A stretch of 64,000 bases of DNA from Diphasiastrum complanatum (lineage: Eukaryota; Streptophyta; Lycopodiopsida; Lycopodiales; Lycopodiaceae). The notes beneath the pieces are model-generated. The model ran no database searches. It was given only the letters and a program-made list of their open reading frames with translations, and was not told the origin of the DNA. Location of the stretch: NCBI GenBank assembly GCA_029204225.1, contig CM055107.1:8363472-8427471 (forward strand), written 5' to 3'. Within the stretch, counting starts at the first letter, position 1. Each line of letters begins with the position of its first letter. Made by a program: the position numbers and the translations under genes. Of the stretch, positions 1 to 13,931 are shown one piece after another.

Positions 1-20
1 CACACACACACACACACAAC

Positions 21-61
<41 letters not shown>

Positions 62-62
62 C
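1..62. repeat. (CA)n microsatellite
   Basis: An almost pure CA dinucleotide tract runs from the window edge and is broken once by an extra A near base 19. Its true length is unknown because it is cut by the window start. Confidence 0.97.
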
Positions 63-1899
<1,837 letters not shown>

Positions 1900-1948
1900 C
1901 TATCTCTTTGTCTCTCTCTCACATGTTTTGGAAGATTTTTGGATCGCG

Positions 1949-3895
<1,947 letters not shown>

Positions 3896-4098
3896 AATAC
3901 TCGACTGACAGACTCCCTCAAGCTGGGGCACCTACCAAACGTAGGCATTGAAGGAGAAGACATGAGAATCAACATCAAAAATATGATTGCTTGTGTTATT
4001 TTAACGATTAGCTGGTAGGCGCAAAAACAATTAGCTGATAGGCACAACTTCAATAAATTGATAGATAGTCATAGTAGACGAAATCAAGAAGTCAAATC

Positions 4099-4716
4099 AT
4101 GATGCTAGAAGATCAGCTGACGAATCTACAGTGGGATGGAAAAGATCTCACCTCTTTTGTGAGAAAGATGAATGATTTGTTTCTATCACTACACAACTCT
4201 AGAGCAGAGAATGCAGTATCAACTGAGAAGCAGCTCACGTACCTGTTGAGAGCCTTACCCAGATCTTTCCAGACGACATGAACCCTGCTCATGAAAGATC
4301 CTACCATGAACCTCGAAAAGGTGATTGTCGAGATTCGAGAGGAAGTCGAGGCCAGAGAACACCTTGATCACAAGGATGGTTTTGACTAGGCCCTCTACGG
4401 CAACAAAGAAAAATCCAAGAAACAATTCAAGACTAAGAGGGAGTCAAATCAGAGGCAAGATCATGACTAGAAAACTGAGGGAACCAGCAAGAGCAACTGG
4501 AAGACCAAAGGGAGGTCGAAACGACAAGATACAAACAAGAAGACCTGCGTGAGATGCAGAAGAGACGGGCATACAATAGATACCTGCTGGCTCAATCCCA
4601 AGGTTGAGTGTATCCATTGCCATAAGAAGGGTCATGCAGCCATGGATTGCTACCAAAATTCAAGAAACAGATCAGCACAAAATAGACAGGAGAACAACAA
4701 TAGTTTTTCCTAAGTC
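4099..4716 (+). pseudogene. Copia A gag fragment with two CCHC zinc knuckles
   Basis: The first 60 codons (4099-4281) resemble the middle of a copia gag, which packages element RNA into particles; the N-terminal half is missing. After a frame change near 4280 the reading continues through two in-frame TAG stops to two zinc knuckles, CVRCRRDGHTIDTC and CIHCHKKGHAAMDC, both with standard CX2CX4HX4C spacing, at about 4546-4650. Another TAG follows at about 4711. Two knuckles in a row are also seen in copy B, so this is a family trait. Stops and the lost N-terminus make it non-functional. Identification as gag is firm; the exact start is not. Confidence 0.85.
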
Positions 4717-4971
4717 GAGGTGCCCGAGAGCTTGAAGATGGGCGAAGAAAGAACGAATAGAAATTGTTCGACCGCCTACATCTGTGAAGATGTGTGTGTA
4801 GCATCAACATCTGACACACATGAGGTGATTCTAGATTCAGGAGCCACCTCACACTTCATGACATCAAGACGAATAATGTCTGATTTCAGAAGTGCGGATC
4901 CCTCAAGATTTATAGTTCTTGGAGATGGATCTAGACATGAAGTGCACTCTATAAATTCACAAAACACATGA
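4717..4971 (+). pseudogene. Copia A aspartic protease
   Basis: The protease motif VILDSGATSHFMT (copia-type D-S/T-G active site) is intact at about 4827-4865. The frame ends at 4969-4971, right after a deletion junction: the sequence jumps from protease to the middle of the integrase, losing the GAG-pre-integrase region and the first catalytic Asp that are present in copy B. The protease would normally cut the copia polyprotein; here it cannot be joined in frame to the rest. Confidence 0.88.
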
Positions 4972-5560
4972 ATTGGACAAAGAGATGTACAAGCAGCAAG
5001 GTGAAGCATATCAGAACGGATCGAGGTGGCGAATAGATCTCGAATCGCTTCACTGACTTCTGCAATGATCATGGTATCATTCACAAAAGAATTGCAGCCT
5101 ACACACCGCAGGACAATGGTGTCGCTGAACGAAAGAATAGGACCCTTATGGAAGCAGCCAGATGCATGATGGCCTATTCGAAAGCTCCAAGGGCACTGTA
5201 GGCTGAAGCAGTAACTACAGCTACATACATCCAGAACAGGACAGACAAATCTGGTGTTCCTCACACGACACCACATGAGCTATGGTGGGGTAGAAAACCC
5301 AACCTGTCTCACGTCAGAATCTTTGGTTGTGGAACATATGCACATATTCTTGATAAGCTTCAAAAGAAGCTTGATGAGAAAGCCGAGCATGGATTTCTGG
5401 TAGGTTATGACAACACTTTGTCATACTACAGAGTCTACATGCCAGACACGAACACTATGAAAATAGTGAGGAATGTCTAATTCGATGAGAGCAGGACATA
5501 GCCAACAAAGATCCTGTCAGCTACGAAGTCTGGAGAGACAGTATTATGGCCTGCCGCCAA
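4972..5560 (+). pseudogene. Copia A integrase fragment
   Basis: Only the second half of the integrase remains. The catalytic Asp lies in RTDRGGE (about 5018-5036) and the Glu in NGVAERKNRTL (about 5115-5147), followed by the family-specific HELWWGRKPNLSHVRIFGC. Stops interrupt it (after RTDRGGE, in the PRAL-AEAV stretch, and later), and reading becomes frame-shifted past about 5480. The N-terminal HHCC zinc finger and first Asp are deleted. Integrase normally joins element cDNA to the host chromosome. Confidence 0.88.
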
Positions 5561-5865
5561 TGACAGAGGGAGTAAAGGACAAACATGAAAACAAAAATTT
5601 TTGAGTCGTCTCCCATTCGAATGACGAATCAGATGAAGAAAGATTCGAGAGACAACCTGCCACCGTAGTTCCTATAAACCAAGATGGTTTCGGACCGAGC
5701 AGAGCAGACAAGGGCAAAGGCATAGTTGTTCCAGGAGGATCTTCCAGAAGGTCGACAAGACCACAAAGAGCTTCCACATCAGAAGAATTCTGCGGGTTCA
5801 GTGGCGAACCACAGACATTCAAGGAGGCGATTGAAAGTCTAGAAAAGGACAGATGGATCCAAGCC

Positions 5866-6849
5866 ATGAACGAAGAGATGGAGTCCATGAAGAAGAACCA
5901 GATATGGACGTTGGAGCCATTACCACATAAGCGCAAGACTGTCAAATGCAAATGGGTCTTCAAGCTCAAATACGAACCAGATGAGAATGTGACAAAATAC
6001 AATGCAAGATTGGTAGTGAAGGGTTTCTCTCAGAGATACGGTATTGACTATTCTGAAAACTTCTCTCCTGTCGTCAAACATTCGTCCCTACATCTATTAT
6101 TTGCATATACAAGAGCTTATGACCTCAGGATCCACATTGTGGACAGGAAGACAGCCTTCTTGCATGGCGAATTAGACGAAGAGGTCTACATGGATCAGCC
6201 CCCAGGATTCGTCTCGAATTCACTTCCTGACTATATATGCAGAATGCATAGAAGCATCTATGGTTTGAAACAGTCAGCCCAACAATGGTACAAGAAGAAA
6301 TATCAAGCCCTGAAATCATTAGGATTCAAGCCTCTTTTGGCTGATTCCAATGTGTATGTCAAGATTACAGATGGACAGATCATCATAGTGGTTGTATATG
6401 CGGACGACACTCTGATACTTTGCAGGAGTGAGCAGCTAATTGCTGAGGTGAAGACAGACATCTCGAAACATTTCGAGATAGTGGATCTGGGAGAAGCCAG
6501 GTGTTACCTAGGCTTACAAATTGAGAGGGACTATGAGGGAGATAAGTTATACCTTCACCAGTCCAGATACACCAAAAAGATCCCAGAGGTCTTTGGGATG
6601 CTGAACTACAAAGGAGCGAACACTCCAATGCTCACATGGACGGTACTGATGAATGATGACTATCCAAAGACTGAGGAAGAAAGAGAACAGATGCAACTCA
6701 CACCTTACAGGAAACTGATAGGATCACTGATGTACCTTGCAGACAACACATGTCTTGATATTGCTTATGCAGTATTCAGGATGAGTCAATTCTGCACGAA
6801 TCCAGGCTCGACAAAATTATGGCTTGTGGATTGGAAGATTGCAAAATGA
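5866..6849 (+). pseudogene. Copia A reverse transcriptase (open over 327 codons)
   Basis: A continuous open frame holds a copia-type RT. It begins in the lead-in region, passes CKWVFKLKY and ARLVVKGFSQRYGIDY, and reaches the first catalytic Asp region (HIVDRKTAFLHGELDEEVY, residues about 91-108) and the second, YADD (residues 178-181). All catalytic aspartates look present, making this the best preserved RT of the copia relics here. It is an internal fragment of a polyprotein: its first Met is not a true start, and the upstream linker is broken. RT copies element RNA into cDNA in cytoplasmic particles. Confidence 0.92.
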
Positions 6850-7236
6850 ATTTTGCAATATCTTCAATCAACGAGGGATTATGGCTTGTGTCATTGTCGT
6901 GGTGCAGGCTTCAGGATACTTTCCTACAGCGATGCTAGTTGGGCATCTCTCAAGGACGATTGTAAAAGCGTCTCAGGAGGATGCACCATTGCATCAGGAG
7001 CAGTAGTTCTCTGGGTCAGCAAGAAGCAGACCGTTGTGGCCTAGTCATCCTGTGAAGTAGAGTACGTTGCAGCAGCGAAGATGGCCAACGAAATAATTTG
7101 GCTAAGGCAGTTTCTGGATGAATTGGGTGAAACAAAGAATGAGCCTCTGGTCTTGCAGATGGACAACACCTCTGCAATACACCTGACGAAAGATCTCGTG
7201 TTCCATTCTAGAATGAAGCACATTGCGATCAAGTAG
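6850..7236 (+). pseudogene. Copia A RNase H
   Basis: Reading moves to another frame after the RT stop. The stretch ILSYSDASWASLKDD (first catalytic Asp), then SSCEVEYVAAAK (catalytic Glu), then LQMDNTSAIHL (third Asp) are the copia RNase H landmarks. A TAG lies just before SSCEVEY at about 7042-7044, and the frame ends at about 7236 within the usual KHI motif. RNase H would remove the RNA strand during reverse transcription. Confidence 0.9.
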
Positions 7237-7567
7237 TCAAATGTTGTATTAATTTTTTGAACGTAGATCAGTAGTGACTGATTGCACTCTAGAGGACTAT
7301 AGGAGTGATTCAGTTGGCAGTGTCCAACGATCGCATCTGAACTGCATCCGAGTCCCAGAAGAGGAACACAATTGTTTCACAATCATGACTGTTTCACGAA
7401 TTCTCCTCTCATCATTAGTATCAGATGAGCATATCACGACCGAATTCCCTCATCAAATACAAATAATCTGTGGAGGAAGAGACGTTTAGCTGCTGGATCA
7501 ATCTTCAATTAAACTCCTTGATTGCATCCGGTAGGCCAACTCAACTCATCACAACATGTTAAGCAAA

Positions 7568-7581
7568 CAAGTGGGAGATGG
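7568..7581 (+). other. Copia A polypurine tract
   Basis: AAGTGGGAGATGG is the usual plant copia polypurine tract, which primes plus-strand synthesis immediately before the 3' LTR. About 330 bases of non-coding sequence separate it from the RNase H. The LTR expected after it is not recognisable. Confidence 0.6.
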
Positions 7582-7620
7582 AGGTTGAGAAGTGTATTCT
7601 CAATCGATCAGGATGGAATA

Positions 7621-7680
7621 ATTCAGCACAAAATGTAGTAAAGAAAGATTCAGCACAAAATGTAGTAAAGAAAGATTCAG
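7621..7680. repeat. 27-base tandem repeat
   Basis: Two identical 27-base units beginning ATTCAGCACAAAATG at 7621 and 7648, followed by the start of a third (ATTCAG at 7675). Confidence 0.93.
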
Positions 7681-7681
7681 A

Positions 7682-9689
7682 TGTGAGATGTGGAGGGCGG
7701 ACAACAAAATTGTGGATGTCTTAGCTGGAGTGAGCTTCTTGCGTACACTAATTTTTGCATGTAGACTAATTTTTTCATGTAGACTGAAGGAAAGAAATAG
7801 GAGAGAGAGAGGGAGAGGGAGATGGAGGGAGAATGAAAACTTGAGAGAGGAGGAGGGTGGTGGGGGCCGTTGCCAGCATGTGAAATACACACAGAATGGG
7901 CCAATAGTGGCCACGTTGGAATAACAGCAAGTACCTAGGCTCAATTCTCCCAAAAATTCTATGAAGTAGGCCAATCCAATCTCCTTTTATTTTATAATGT
8001 AGAATCTCTTCTTTGATCTTCTACAAGAAAATTAGTTGCTCCTAGAGTGAAACACATATTCTATATCAAGAATCTTCTATATTCTATGCACACAACTCTC
8101 ATAGATGAATCATGATGACTCACAAATCATGTGTATTATAAGCAATATAGGTCAAAATAAACAGTCCCTAGTGAATTTTCTTCACACTGCTTATTTAGCC
8201 AATTAACTTCTAAACAGGAGTAATCCAATTACTCAAGTCAATTGCAAATGATTCAGAAATCTTAAATGTCTAAGTGCAGATCTCAATTATACTAGTATAA
8301 CACCATTTTTAGATCCTCTTCTAAACCATCATTAAGTTAATGAATTATCCTTTCCACATAAAGAACCATTAACCCACAAGTAATTGTTCCGCACATTACT
8401 TGTTCATATGTCTATGCACTCTGACTAGTTTAAGTATACGATATAAACTCAATACATATGAAATACATAGCAGATCCACAATATTAGGATGTACATACCA
8501 ACATATCCAACTATGTTCCTATATATAAACATAGGCAATAATCTAGCAAATATCCATAATCCGCATATGTTACTCACATAACTCACTAAGAATCTTGCAA
8601 CTCAGCTACAAAAGAACTCTTTTTCTCACAAGTAAATAGCATATTTGGGAATACTCTGAAGTGAATAATTCCACATCACAAGTTTTCCAACCATCTAACT
8701 CTAACTTACAAAATTCCTTCACCCAATCAGCCTTCCACAGATTTTAGTATTCAAACCAAGATTAGGCCAACTTATATAGACATCTATCCCGAATGATAGA
8801 AATATTACAACTCAATAATAAACTATCAAATAGAAATAATCATTTGGGTCTAGGAAGTCTAAATTCCACTGAATCAATTGAAAATATCAACAGATTCTGA
8901 GCCATATTCACAAATGTTATATGGAAGTATAATTTTATATAACCATAACACCTCTTCAGAATCTAGTTCCACACCTGGAAGGAGTTATACGAATCTCATT
9001 TCAATTGTCTTGTATTTAAGAAATTTCTAAAAAGTAGAGGTCTTAAAAGAAGAGGACTAGATTTAAAATGCTCAAGATTTTGTAAATAATGAGATACCAT
9101 TTGGGATCTTGATCTATATCTCATATTTTCCCAAAATACCCTTAAAAAAACCAATGGATTTCACTGTTAGTATTACCGTTACAATAATTACTAACCATCG
9201 GTCTACAGATCATTCTTACCCAAGAAATCTCCTTTGGAATCACTGATGTCCCATGTTGGAGAAAGAGGGTGTGTGAGAGAGAAAACAAAAACAACTCGAA
9301 AAGAAACGAACATGAAGAGAAGCGAACTCAAAACTCAAAAAGAAACAAACTCGAACGAAAAGTGTTCGTGTGCAGCGGAATGAGCTATCTCACTCTTTCC
9401 CTAAGCATGACTACGCCTATCAGACATGAACAGAACATTAGTGATAGAAATCACGTTCGATCTAATTACATAGCCAAACATTAAGCAACAAAACATCAGA
9501 AAGATAATTTGTCGCAAACAACTAAACAAATTATCAATCGCAAATTATTCGCGAAGAGCTAGACTGATAATCAGTGTGAAAGACAAGACTAAATATTAGT
9601 CACAAACAGCTAGACTAATAATAATTTGCTAAGAACAGACTACCAGATTAAGCAATAAGAGAGTCAGACAGAATGTAGAAAAACATATT
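7682..9689 (-). other. Non-coding; LTR-like sequence with minus-strand TATA
   Basis: No coding region is recognisable. A purine-rich GA stretch lies at about 7800-7860. From about 7925 to 9250 the sequence has LTR character: AT-rich, with a TATA-like element at 8521-8532 reading CTATGTTTATAT on the minus strand. One part (8310-8412) recurs at 62614-62716. LTR ends and target duplications were not found, so limits are uncertain. From 9490 to 9660 there are loose repeats of an AGCTAGACTAATAAT-like phrase. Confidence 0.4.
8310..8412. repeat. Dispersed repeat, copy 1
   Basis: About 103 bases starting TAGATCCTCTTCTAAACC match 62614-62716 with a modest number of changes. At the second locus the match is followed at once by a diverged piece of the inverted-repeat family (28.75-29.68 kb), so all three probably come from one LTR-like family. 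Confidence 0.8.
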
Positions 9690-10790
9690 TTGACTTCCTT
9701 TATAATAATGTATAGAAAAGTCAAAGATTTGCATCAGCTCGGCCTATCTAGCTTGCCTCCCCCTTAAATCTGTTGCATCACAAAAATATCAAAGAGTCTG
9801 ATGATCCGTCAAAATTTCAAATATGGCTCCATACAAATAATGTCTCCAAATTTTCAAGGAATGAACAATTGCAAACAGTTCCTTCTCATAGATACAATAC
9901 CTAGACTGAGCAACATTGAGTTTCTTGCCTTCAAAAGCAACAGGATATCTATCATGCGTCAAAACAGCTCCAATAGCATAATCACTGGCATCGGTCCTAA
10001 ACACAAAAGCCTTATTAGGATCGCCAATGATTATTATTGGTGTCGAAGTGATACTTTCCTTAAGCAATTCGAGACAATTATTCATATCCTCCGTCCATGC
10101 CTCTAGTGGACTCTTAGCCCTCCGGCTTAGCTCCTTTCAAGGCCTGGGTAAGGGGAAATGCCAATTGAGCAAATTGGGGAATGTGCCAATGGAAAAATCC
10201 TTTAAACCCCAAGAAAGACTTGATTTCTTGAACTGTGGTGGGAATAGGCCATTCAATAACCCTCTAGATACATTCGGCCTCGATCTCCACTCCTCGTTCA
10301 GAAATCTTACGCTCCAAGTAGGACAATTCCATCGCAAAAAAACAGAAGTTAAACATAGACTCTTTGGCCAAGAGCTTTTCCCTTCTTAGGATGTCCCAGA
10401 CAATCGTAAGATGCTCTTTATGTTCCGCCAAAGTCTTACTGAACACTAAGATATCATCTAAGAATACCACTACAAATCTTCCCAAATATGGCCTGAACAA
10501 ATCGTTCATCATCTATTGGAAAGTTGCCGATGCATTGGTCAAACCAAAAGGCAACACCAAAAATTTGTAGTGACCAAAGCGAATTCAAAACTTGGTTTTT
10601 GGTATATATTCTGTCTTAATACGTATCTGATGGAATCCGGACCTTAGATCTATTTTGGTAAAGTACCCAGCACCACCAAGATAATCTATCAGGTCATCCA
10701 TCCGTGGCAGTGGATATCTATTCTTAACGGTTTCCTTGCTCAATTTCTTTACTTTTAATGCAATTAAGGTCATTAGGTCCAAAGATTAAA
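9690..10790 (-). pseudogene. Gypsy F reverse transcriptase and RNase H
   Basis: Minus-strand reading gives RYPLPRMDDLIDYL, then FTKIDLRSGFHQIRI with the first catalytic Asp, LPFGLTNA, and FLDDILVFS holding the gypsy F/Y-x-DD motif (about 10440-10470). RNase H follows as FRTDASDYAIGAVL (about 9970-10010) and ILTDHQTL. Stops and frame changes occur near 10570, 10510, 10260 and 9789. The RT starts abruptly: sequence that belongs to the protease (IALKVK) is joined straight to KETVKNRYPLP, so the fingers are deleted. This is an RNA-copying enzyme relic. Confidence 0.9.
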
Positions 10791-10858
10791 AAACTAAGAA
10801 AAACATACATCCATCTCATTACTTCGAGATAGATTACCTGAGGTAGAAGCTGGTTTTT

Positions 10859-11284
10859 TTACGCAATCTCGTGCAAGGTGACCCTCGCCATTGCACTTGA
10901 AGCATAGGTTCTTCTTACGAGCTTCAGCTTTATCAATGCCACCCTGATAGTTTTTAAAGTTTTTCTTGGCTTTCTTAGGATTATTGGAATTGGGATGTGT
11001 TTCACTAACAGTTTCCCTATCCTTCCTCTTAGATTGAAAAACTTTTTTCTGCCCATTAGGCTGTTGACCCCTAGGTGGCTTAGGTGTGTCATCAAAAAAC
11101 TTTGCAGTCCTAATAGCATCTTTGGATGGTTCCTACGAACATCCACTTGATAATATTCTGGTAACCCATCAATAAACATCAACATTTGTATCTTAGGTGG
11201 AATATCACTATAAAGTGAATTCAGGTACTCATGAAAATCTTGAATGATTTTTTCCAAACCTTTATTCATTGCTATATGACTCAA
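10859..11284 (-). pseudogene. Gypsy F gag C-terminal part
   Basis: The minus frame starting MSHIAMNKGLEKIIQDFHEY matches MSHITMNKGLEQIIQDFHEY in gypsy G. It runs to the zinc-knuckle region (ASSAMARVTLHEIA in this frame; the knuckle Cys residues CFKCNGEGHLARDC are visible in G and lie in a shifted frame here). The N-terminal half of gag, present in G at about 52.9-53.3 kb, is deleted. The deletion edge lies just upstream, near 11339, within TATGCAAAAA. Confidence 0.85.
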
Positions 11285-11684
11285 CTTTTAAAAGTGTTCA
11301 TAGTCATCTAACTATGGTAGGAAGTATTTCCTAAATACTATGCAAAAACACTGGTTTTGATCAAAAACACAAGCTAGAATCAATCTTTTTCCAAAAACTT
11401 GTTTTGTGGATGTACAAGAAGACTTCCTCTAACCATTCCACAAATCCTTTTTCAAAAAGTTTCTAAACCAACCGCCCACATTCATCTTCTCTAATTATAA
11501 TAAAAAATTGGCCCCTAAACAATTCTATAAGCATCACTACCTCTTCCAAAGAGAACTAGATTCATTGGGTACTTCAACTACAAGCTTCCTACCACTAGAA
11601 AAGCCAATAATCTTCCCCAAAAATTTTAGTTGGTGATCTTAATAGAACATGAAGAAGGTTAGAAAGGTTACCATCCTTTGTCTA

Positions 11685-11696
11685 GCTCTGATACCA
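11685..11696 (-). other. Gypsy F primer-binding site (tRNA-Met)
   Basis: GCTCTGATACCA on the plus strand reads TGGTATCAGAGC on the minus strand, complementary to the 3' end of plant initiator tRNA-Met. It sits at the inner edge of the LTR, where minus-strand DNA synthesis starts. Confidence 0.92.
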
Positions 11697-12276
11697 CTTT
11701 AACAAGTAGAAGGGAGGAAGTCCTCCAGATCCAAGGTAGAGCCTCCAAATGTCCTCCAAGCAACTTGCAAGCTCCAAGATGCTTCTCCAACTCCAAGCTA
11801 GGATGCCTCCACCTGCAAGTAAGGATCTGCAAGCCTCCAAGGATCTCTCCTCCACCTGTGTCCCTACTCTTATACACAAAGGTATATAATAAGCTGGCCT
11901 CAAGTATTCACCACCCAACCATAGCTAGATCCAAGCTCCAAGCAAGACCTATCTAGCACCCCCTCGCTAACCGTAAACAAATCACAAGCATACCACAACA
12001 CTCCATAGCATACTCAAGATCCAAACCCTACTTATGTCCCATACCATAAGCAAGATCCAAACCCTCAGCATACTACACACAAGAAATTACTCTACACAAT
12101 AGTAGCCACACTAGAGCATAAGCAAAGCAAGCTAAAGAGATCTCTCTCCCTCCCAATGGGCGCCCTACTCCCCTTATATAGATGGCAATTGGTACCCTCC
12201 AGTACACTATGGAGTTCCATGCATATCCAATTAGAAAGAAAGAGGCCTAGAGGAGTTCAAGAGCCTTCATAGGCTT
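11697..12276 (-). mobile_element. Gypsy F 5' LTR, truncated
   Basis: This segment aligns with 54255-54838 of gypsy G. The alignment ends at CATAGGCTTATG, where F runs into the orphan frame of copia E and G continues to an LTR end at about 55320. F therefore keeps the inner 580 or so bases of an LTR of about 1,070. The LTR does not show a clean CA terminus next to the primer site; a few spacer bases are likely. Confidence 0.85.
12173..12182 (-). promoter_or_regulatory. LTR TATA box, gypsy F
   Basis: CTATATAAGG on the minus strand lies about 475 bases from the primer-binding site. Gypsy G has CTATATGAGG at the same place, one base changed. It is the probable promoter of the element's RNA. Confidence 0.55.
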
Positions 12277-13170
12277 ATGAAAATGATTCCACCATGCTTC
12301 CAACTCTGAACTCTCTGGAAAAATACAGCAAATAAACAATAAATGTGAGTGATCAACTTTTGCTTGCATGTCTCCTCCTTCTTTGTCCTTTGTTGCCATG
12401 TATCCACCATGATACTCCATGAATGAGCCTCCATCTTCATCTTGCCACAAGAAACCATCAAACCTTGGAAATCCATGAGTAGGTGAGTACATTAATGATG
12501 CAAATCCAGCACCACATGACTCCATAAACCAGGTAGTTTGCACTAGTCCATCTTCAAGATCTACTTGACACAAGAAAATGACCATGAATTCACCAAAAAC
12601 TGACAATCTCCAAGTATTGGCACCAAGTAGCTCAACACTTGAGAACTTAGACATGGATGAGTGACATAATGAACCTCCAATAGCTTCATTTCCATCAGCA
12701 AAATCAGCCAAGAATGCCAGTACAAATCCAACATCAAAACAATGCTCACCAATGTAGCTAGTTTTACCATATCTTGACAATTTGCACACATCCACATGAA
12801 ATTGCTCAAACATGAGATAGAAAAAGTAAAGTAAACTTGAACAACACTTCCTTGTTGCTCCTTTGACCTTACTTGAGTCTTCAATATGCTGTAAAAATAG
12901 ATCCATAACACCTTTGCCAATTACCTCTCCTTTGATGCTCTTGACTAGCTCCAAATTGCCAACTTCCCTTTTGACTAGTTGAAGCGCTTTGAGATCAATT
13001 TCTTGATCTTCAACTTGACCATCAAAGTAATTGAACAAACTTTGTTTTCCAGATCCATTACTTGATTTTAAAGCAAGATAACATCCATCCACTTGCATAT
13101 CTCCATGTACACAAGAAGATCTTCCAAAAGATGTTCCACTCTTCATAAGAGATTGATACTCAAGATCCAT
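12247..13170 (-). CDS. Orphan 307-codon frame occupying the RT position of copia E
   Basis: The first 13 residues, MDLEYQSLMKSGT, are the usual copia lead-in to RT and belong to copia E. From about 13132 the frame leaves the copia pattern and stays open for about 290 codons with no RT motif. It ends inside the truncated LTR of gypsy F (last codons before 12247). The product would be rich in Cys, Phe and Gly, with a GSGKQS-like stretch (near residue 36; not a full P-loop) and two hydrophobic patches near residues 110-120 and 195-205. I do not recognise the family. A purine-rich AAGGAGGAGACATG occurs at about 12380-12393 on this strand, so the segment may be the 3' internal part of another LTR element rather than a host gene. 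It is long for chance in AT-rich DNA, but chance is possible. Confidence 0.4.
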   Translation of the reverse strand: MDLEYQSLMKSGTSFGRSSCVHGDMQVDGCYLALKSSNGSGKQSLFNYFDGQVEDQEIDLKALQLVKREVGNLELVKSIKGEVIGKGVMDLFLQHIEDSSKVKGATRKCCSSLLYFFYLMFEQFHVDVCKLSRYGKTSYIGEHCFDVGFVLAFLADFADGNEAIGGSLCHSSMSKFSSVELLGANTWRLSVFGEFMVIFLCQVDLEDGLVQTTWFMESCGAGFASLMYSPTHGFPRFDGFLWQDEDGGSFMEYHGGYMATKDKEGGDMQAKVDHSHLLFICCIFPESSELEAWWNHFHKPMKALELL

Positions 13171-13178
13171 TGGTTGGA

Positions 13179-13931
13179 TTACTCCTCTTCTTTCCTTGCT
13201 TGATCTACACTTGTAGGCTCATCCAAAGAGGTTAGGAAAGCAACATAATTTCCAGAAACTACTTGCTTACCCTTTTGATCATATGTGAGCCTTGAAGGTA
13301 TTTGTCTTTCTCTTGATGTTCTCCTTGGCTTTTGACTTGATGAAGGTCCATCATCACCACCATCCAAAGTAGGATCCTTCTCATCAACATCAAGAATGTT
13401 AGAACCATCTACTTTATCATCAATCATGCTTGAAGACACCTTTGGAATGTTTCCCTCATAAAAAATGACATCTCTACCAACAATCACTTTGTTAGTAGAA
13501 GGAATGTAAACCTTGTAGGCTTTACTCACCTCACTATATCCAACAAAAATACCTCTTCTTGAAGATGGATCCTCCTTGGTCCTATCATCAAGAGTAATGT
13601 TGACATAGCATGTGCATCCAAAGGTTCTTAGAAAGTTGACACTTGGCCTCCTCTTGAATAGCATCTCAAAAGGTGTCCTTCCATCCAAAATAGCACTCAG
13701 CCACCTATTGCACAAGAAATTGGCACACAACAAAGCTTGATCCCAAAATGGTTTGTCAAGATTAGCACTTAACCTCATAGCTTTAGCACTTTCACATAAA
13801 GTTCTATTCTTCCTTTCAGCCACTCCATTTTGTTGTGGGGTCCTTGATGTTGTACACTCCCTCTTGATCCCATGCTCACAAAAGGCCTTGAACTTGTTAG
13901 ATATGTACTCACCACCATTGTCGCCTCTCAA
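13179..13931 (-). pseudogene. Copia E integrase second half and linker
   Basis: The frame opens with RGDNGGEYISNKF (second catalytic Asp), continues with PQQNGVAERKNRTL (catalytic Glu), the PFWDQALLCANFLCNR and FGCTCYVN stretches, and then the variable linker ending in ARKEEE and a stop at 13179. A frameshift at about 13930 separates it from the first half. Comparing it with the usual copia text suggests that the stop arises from a one-base loss, because the next motif, MDLEYQSL, follows in another frame. It belonged to the same polyprotein as the upstream frame. Confidence 0.92.

Larger units (their letters stand above)
4080..7581 (+). mobile_element. Copia A: degenerate Ty1/copia retrotransposon
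   Basis: The domain order is gag with two zinc knuckles, aspartic protease, integrase, reverse transcriptase, RNase H, then a polypurine tract, which is the Ty1/copia order. Neither LTR is recognisable, and no primer-binding site is seen upstream, so the 5' end is truncated. The coding region carries several stops and frameshifts. Compared with its sister copy B (36.4-38.6 kb) it lacks about 590 bases between the protease and the middle of the integrase. It keeps the RT and RNase H that B lost. Confidence 0.93.
9690..12276 (-). mobile_element. Gypsy F: deleted Ty3/gypsy retrotransposon
   Basis: In the minus direction it holds a partial LTR (12276-11697), a tRNA-Met primer-binding site (11696-11685), a shortened leader, the C-terminal part of gag, then RT and part of RNase H. 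Protease, the RT fingers, integrase and the 3' LTR are missing. It is a close relative of gypsy G at 50.2-55.3 kb; comparison shows F lacks the N-terminal half of gag and most of the protease. The left end near 9690 stops in the RNase H to integrase connector. Confidence 0.92.

Noticed and set aside
9269..9484. 71-codon frame rich in Lys, Asn and Glu
   Set aside because: Low-complexity composition from an A-rich stretch; no domain and no partner.
11668..11956. Open frames on both strands over the F LTR, and 54458-54852 over the G LTR
   Set aside because: They lie inside LTR and primer-site sequence shared by two copies; no known LTR codes a protein there.
13000..13100. GSGKQS in the orphan frame as an ATP-binding P-loop
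   Set aside because: The pattern lacks the spacing GxxxxGK[ST], and no partner motif follows.
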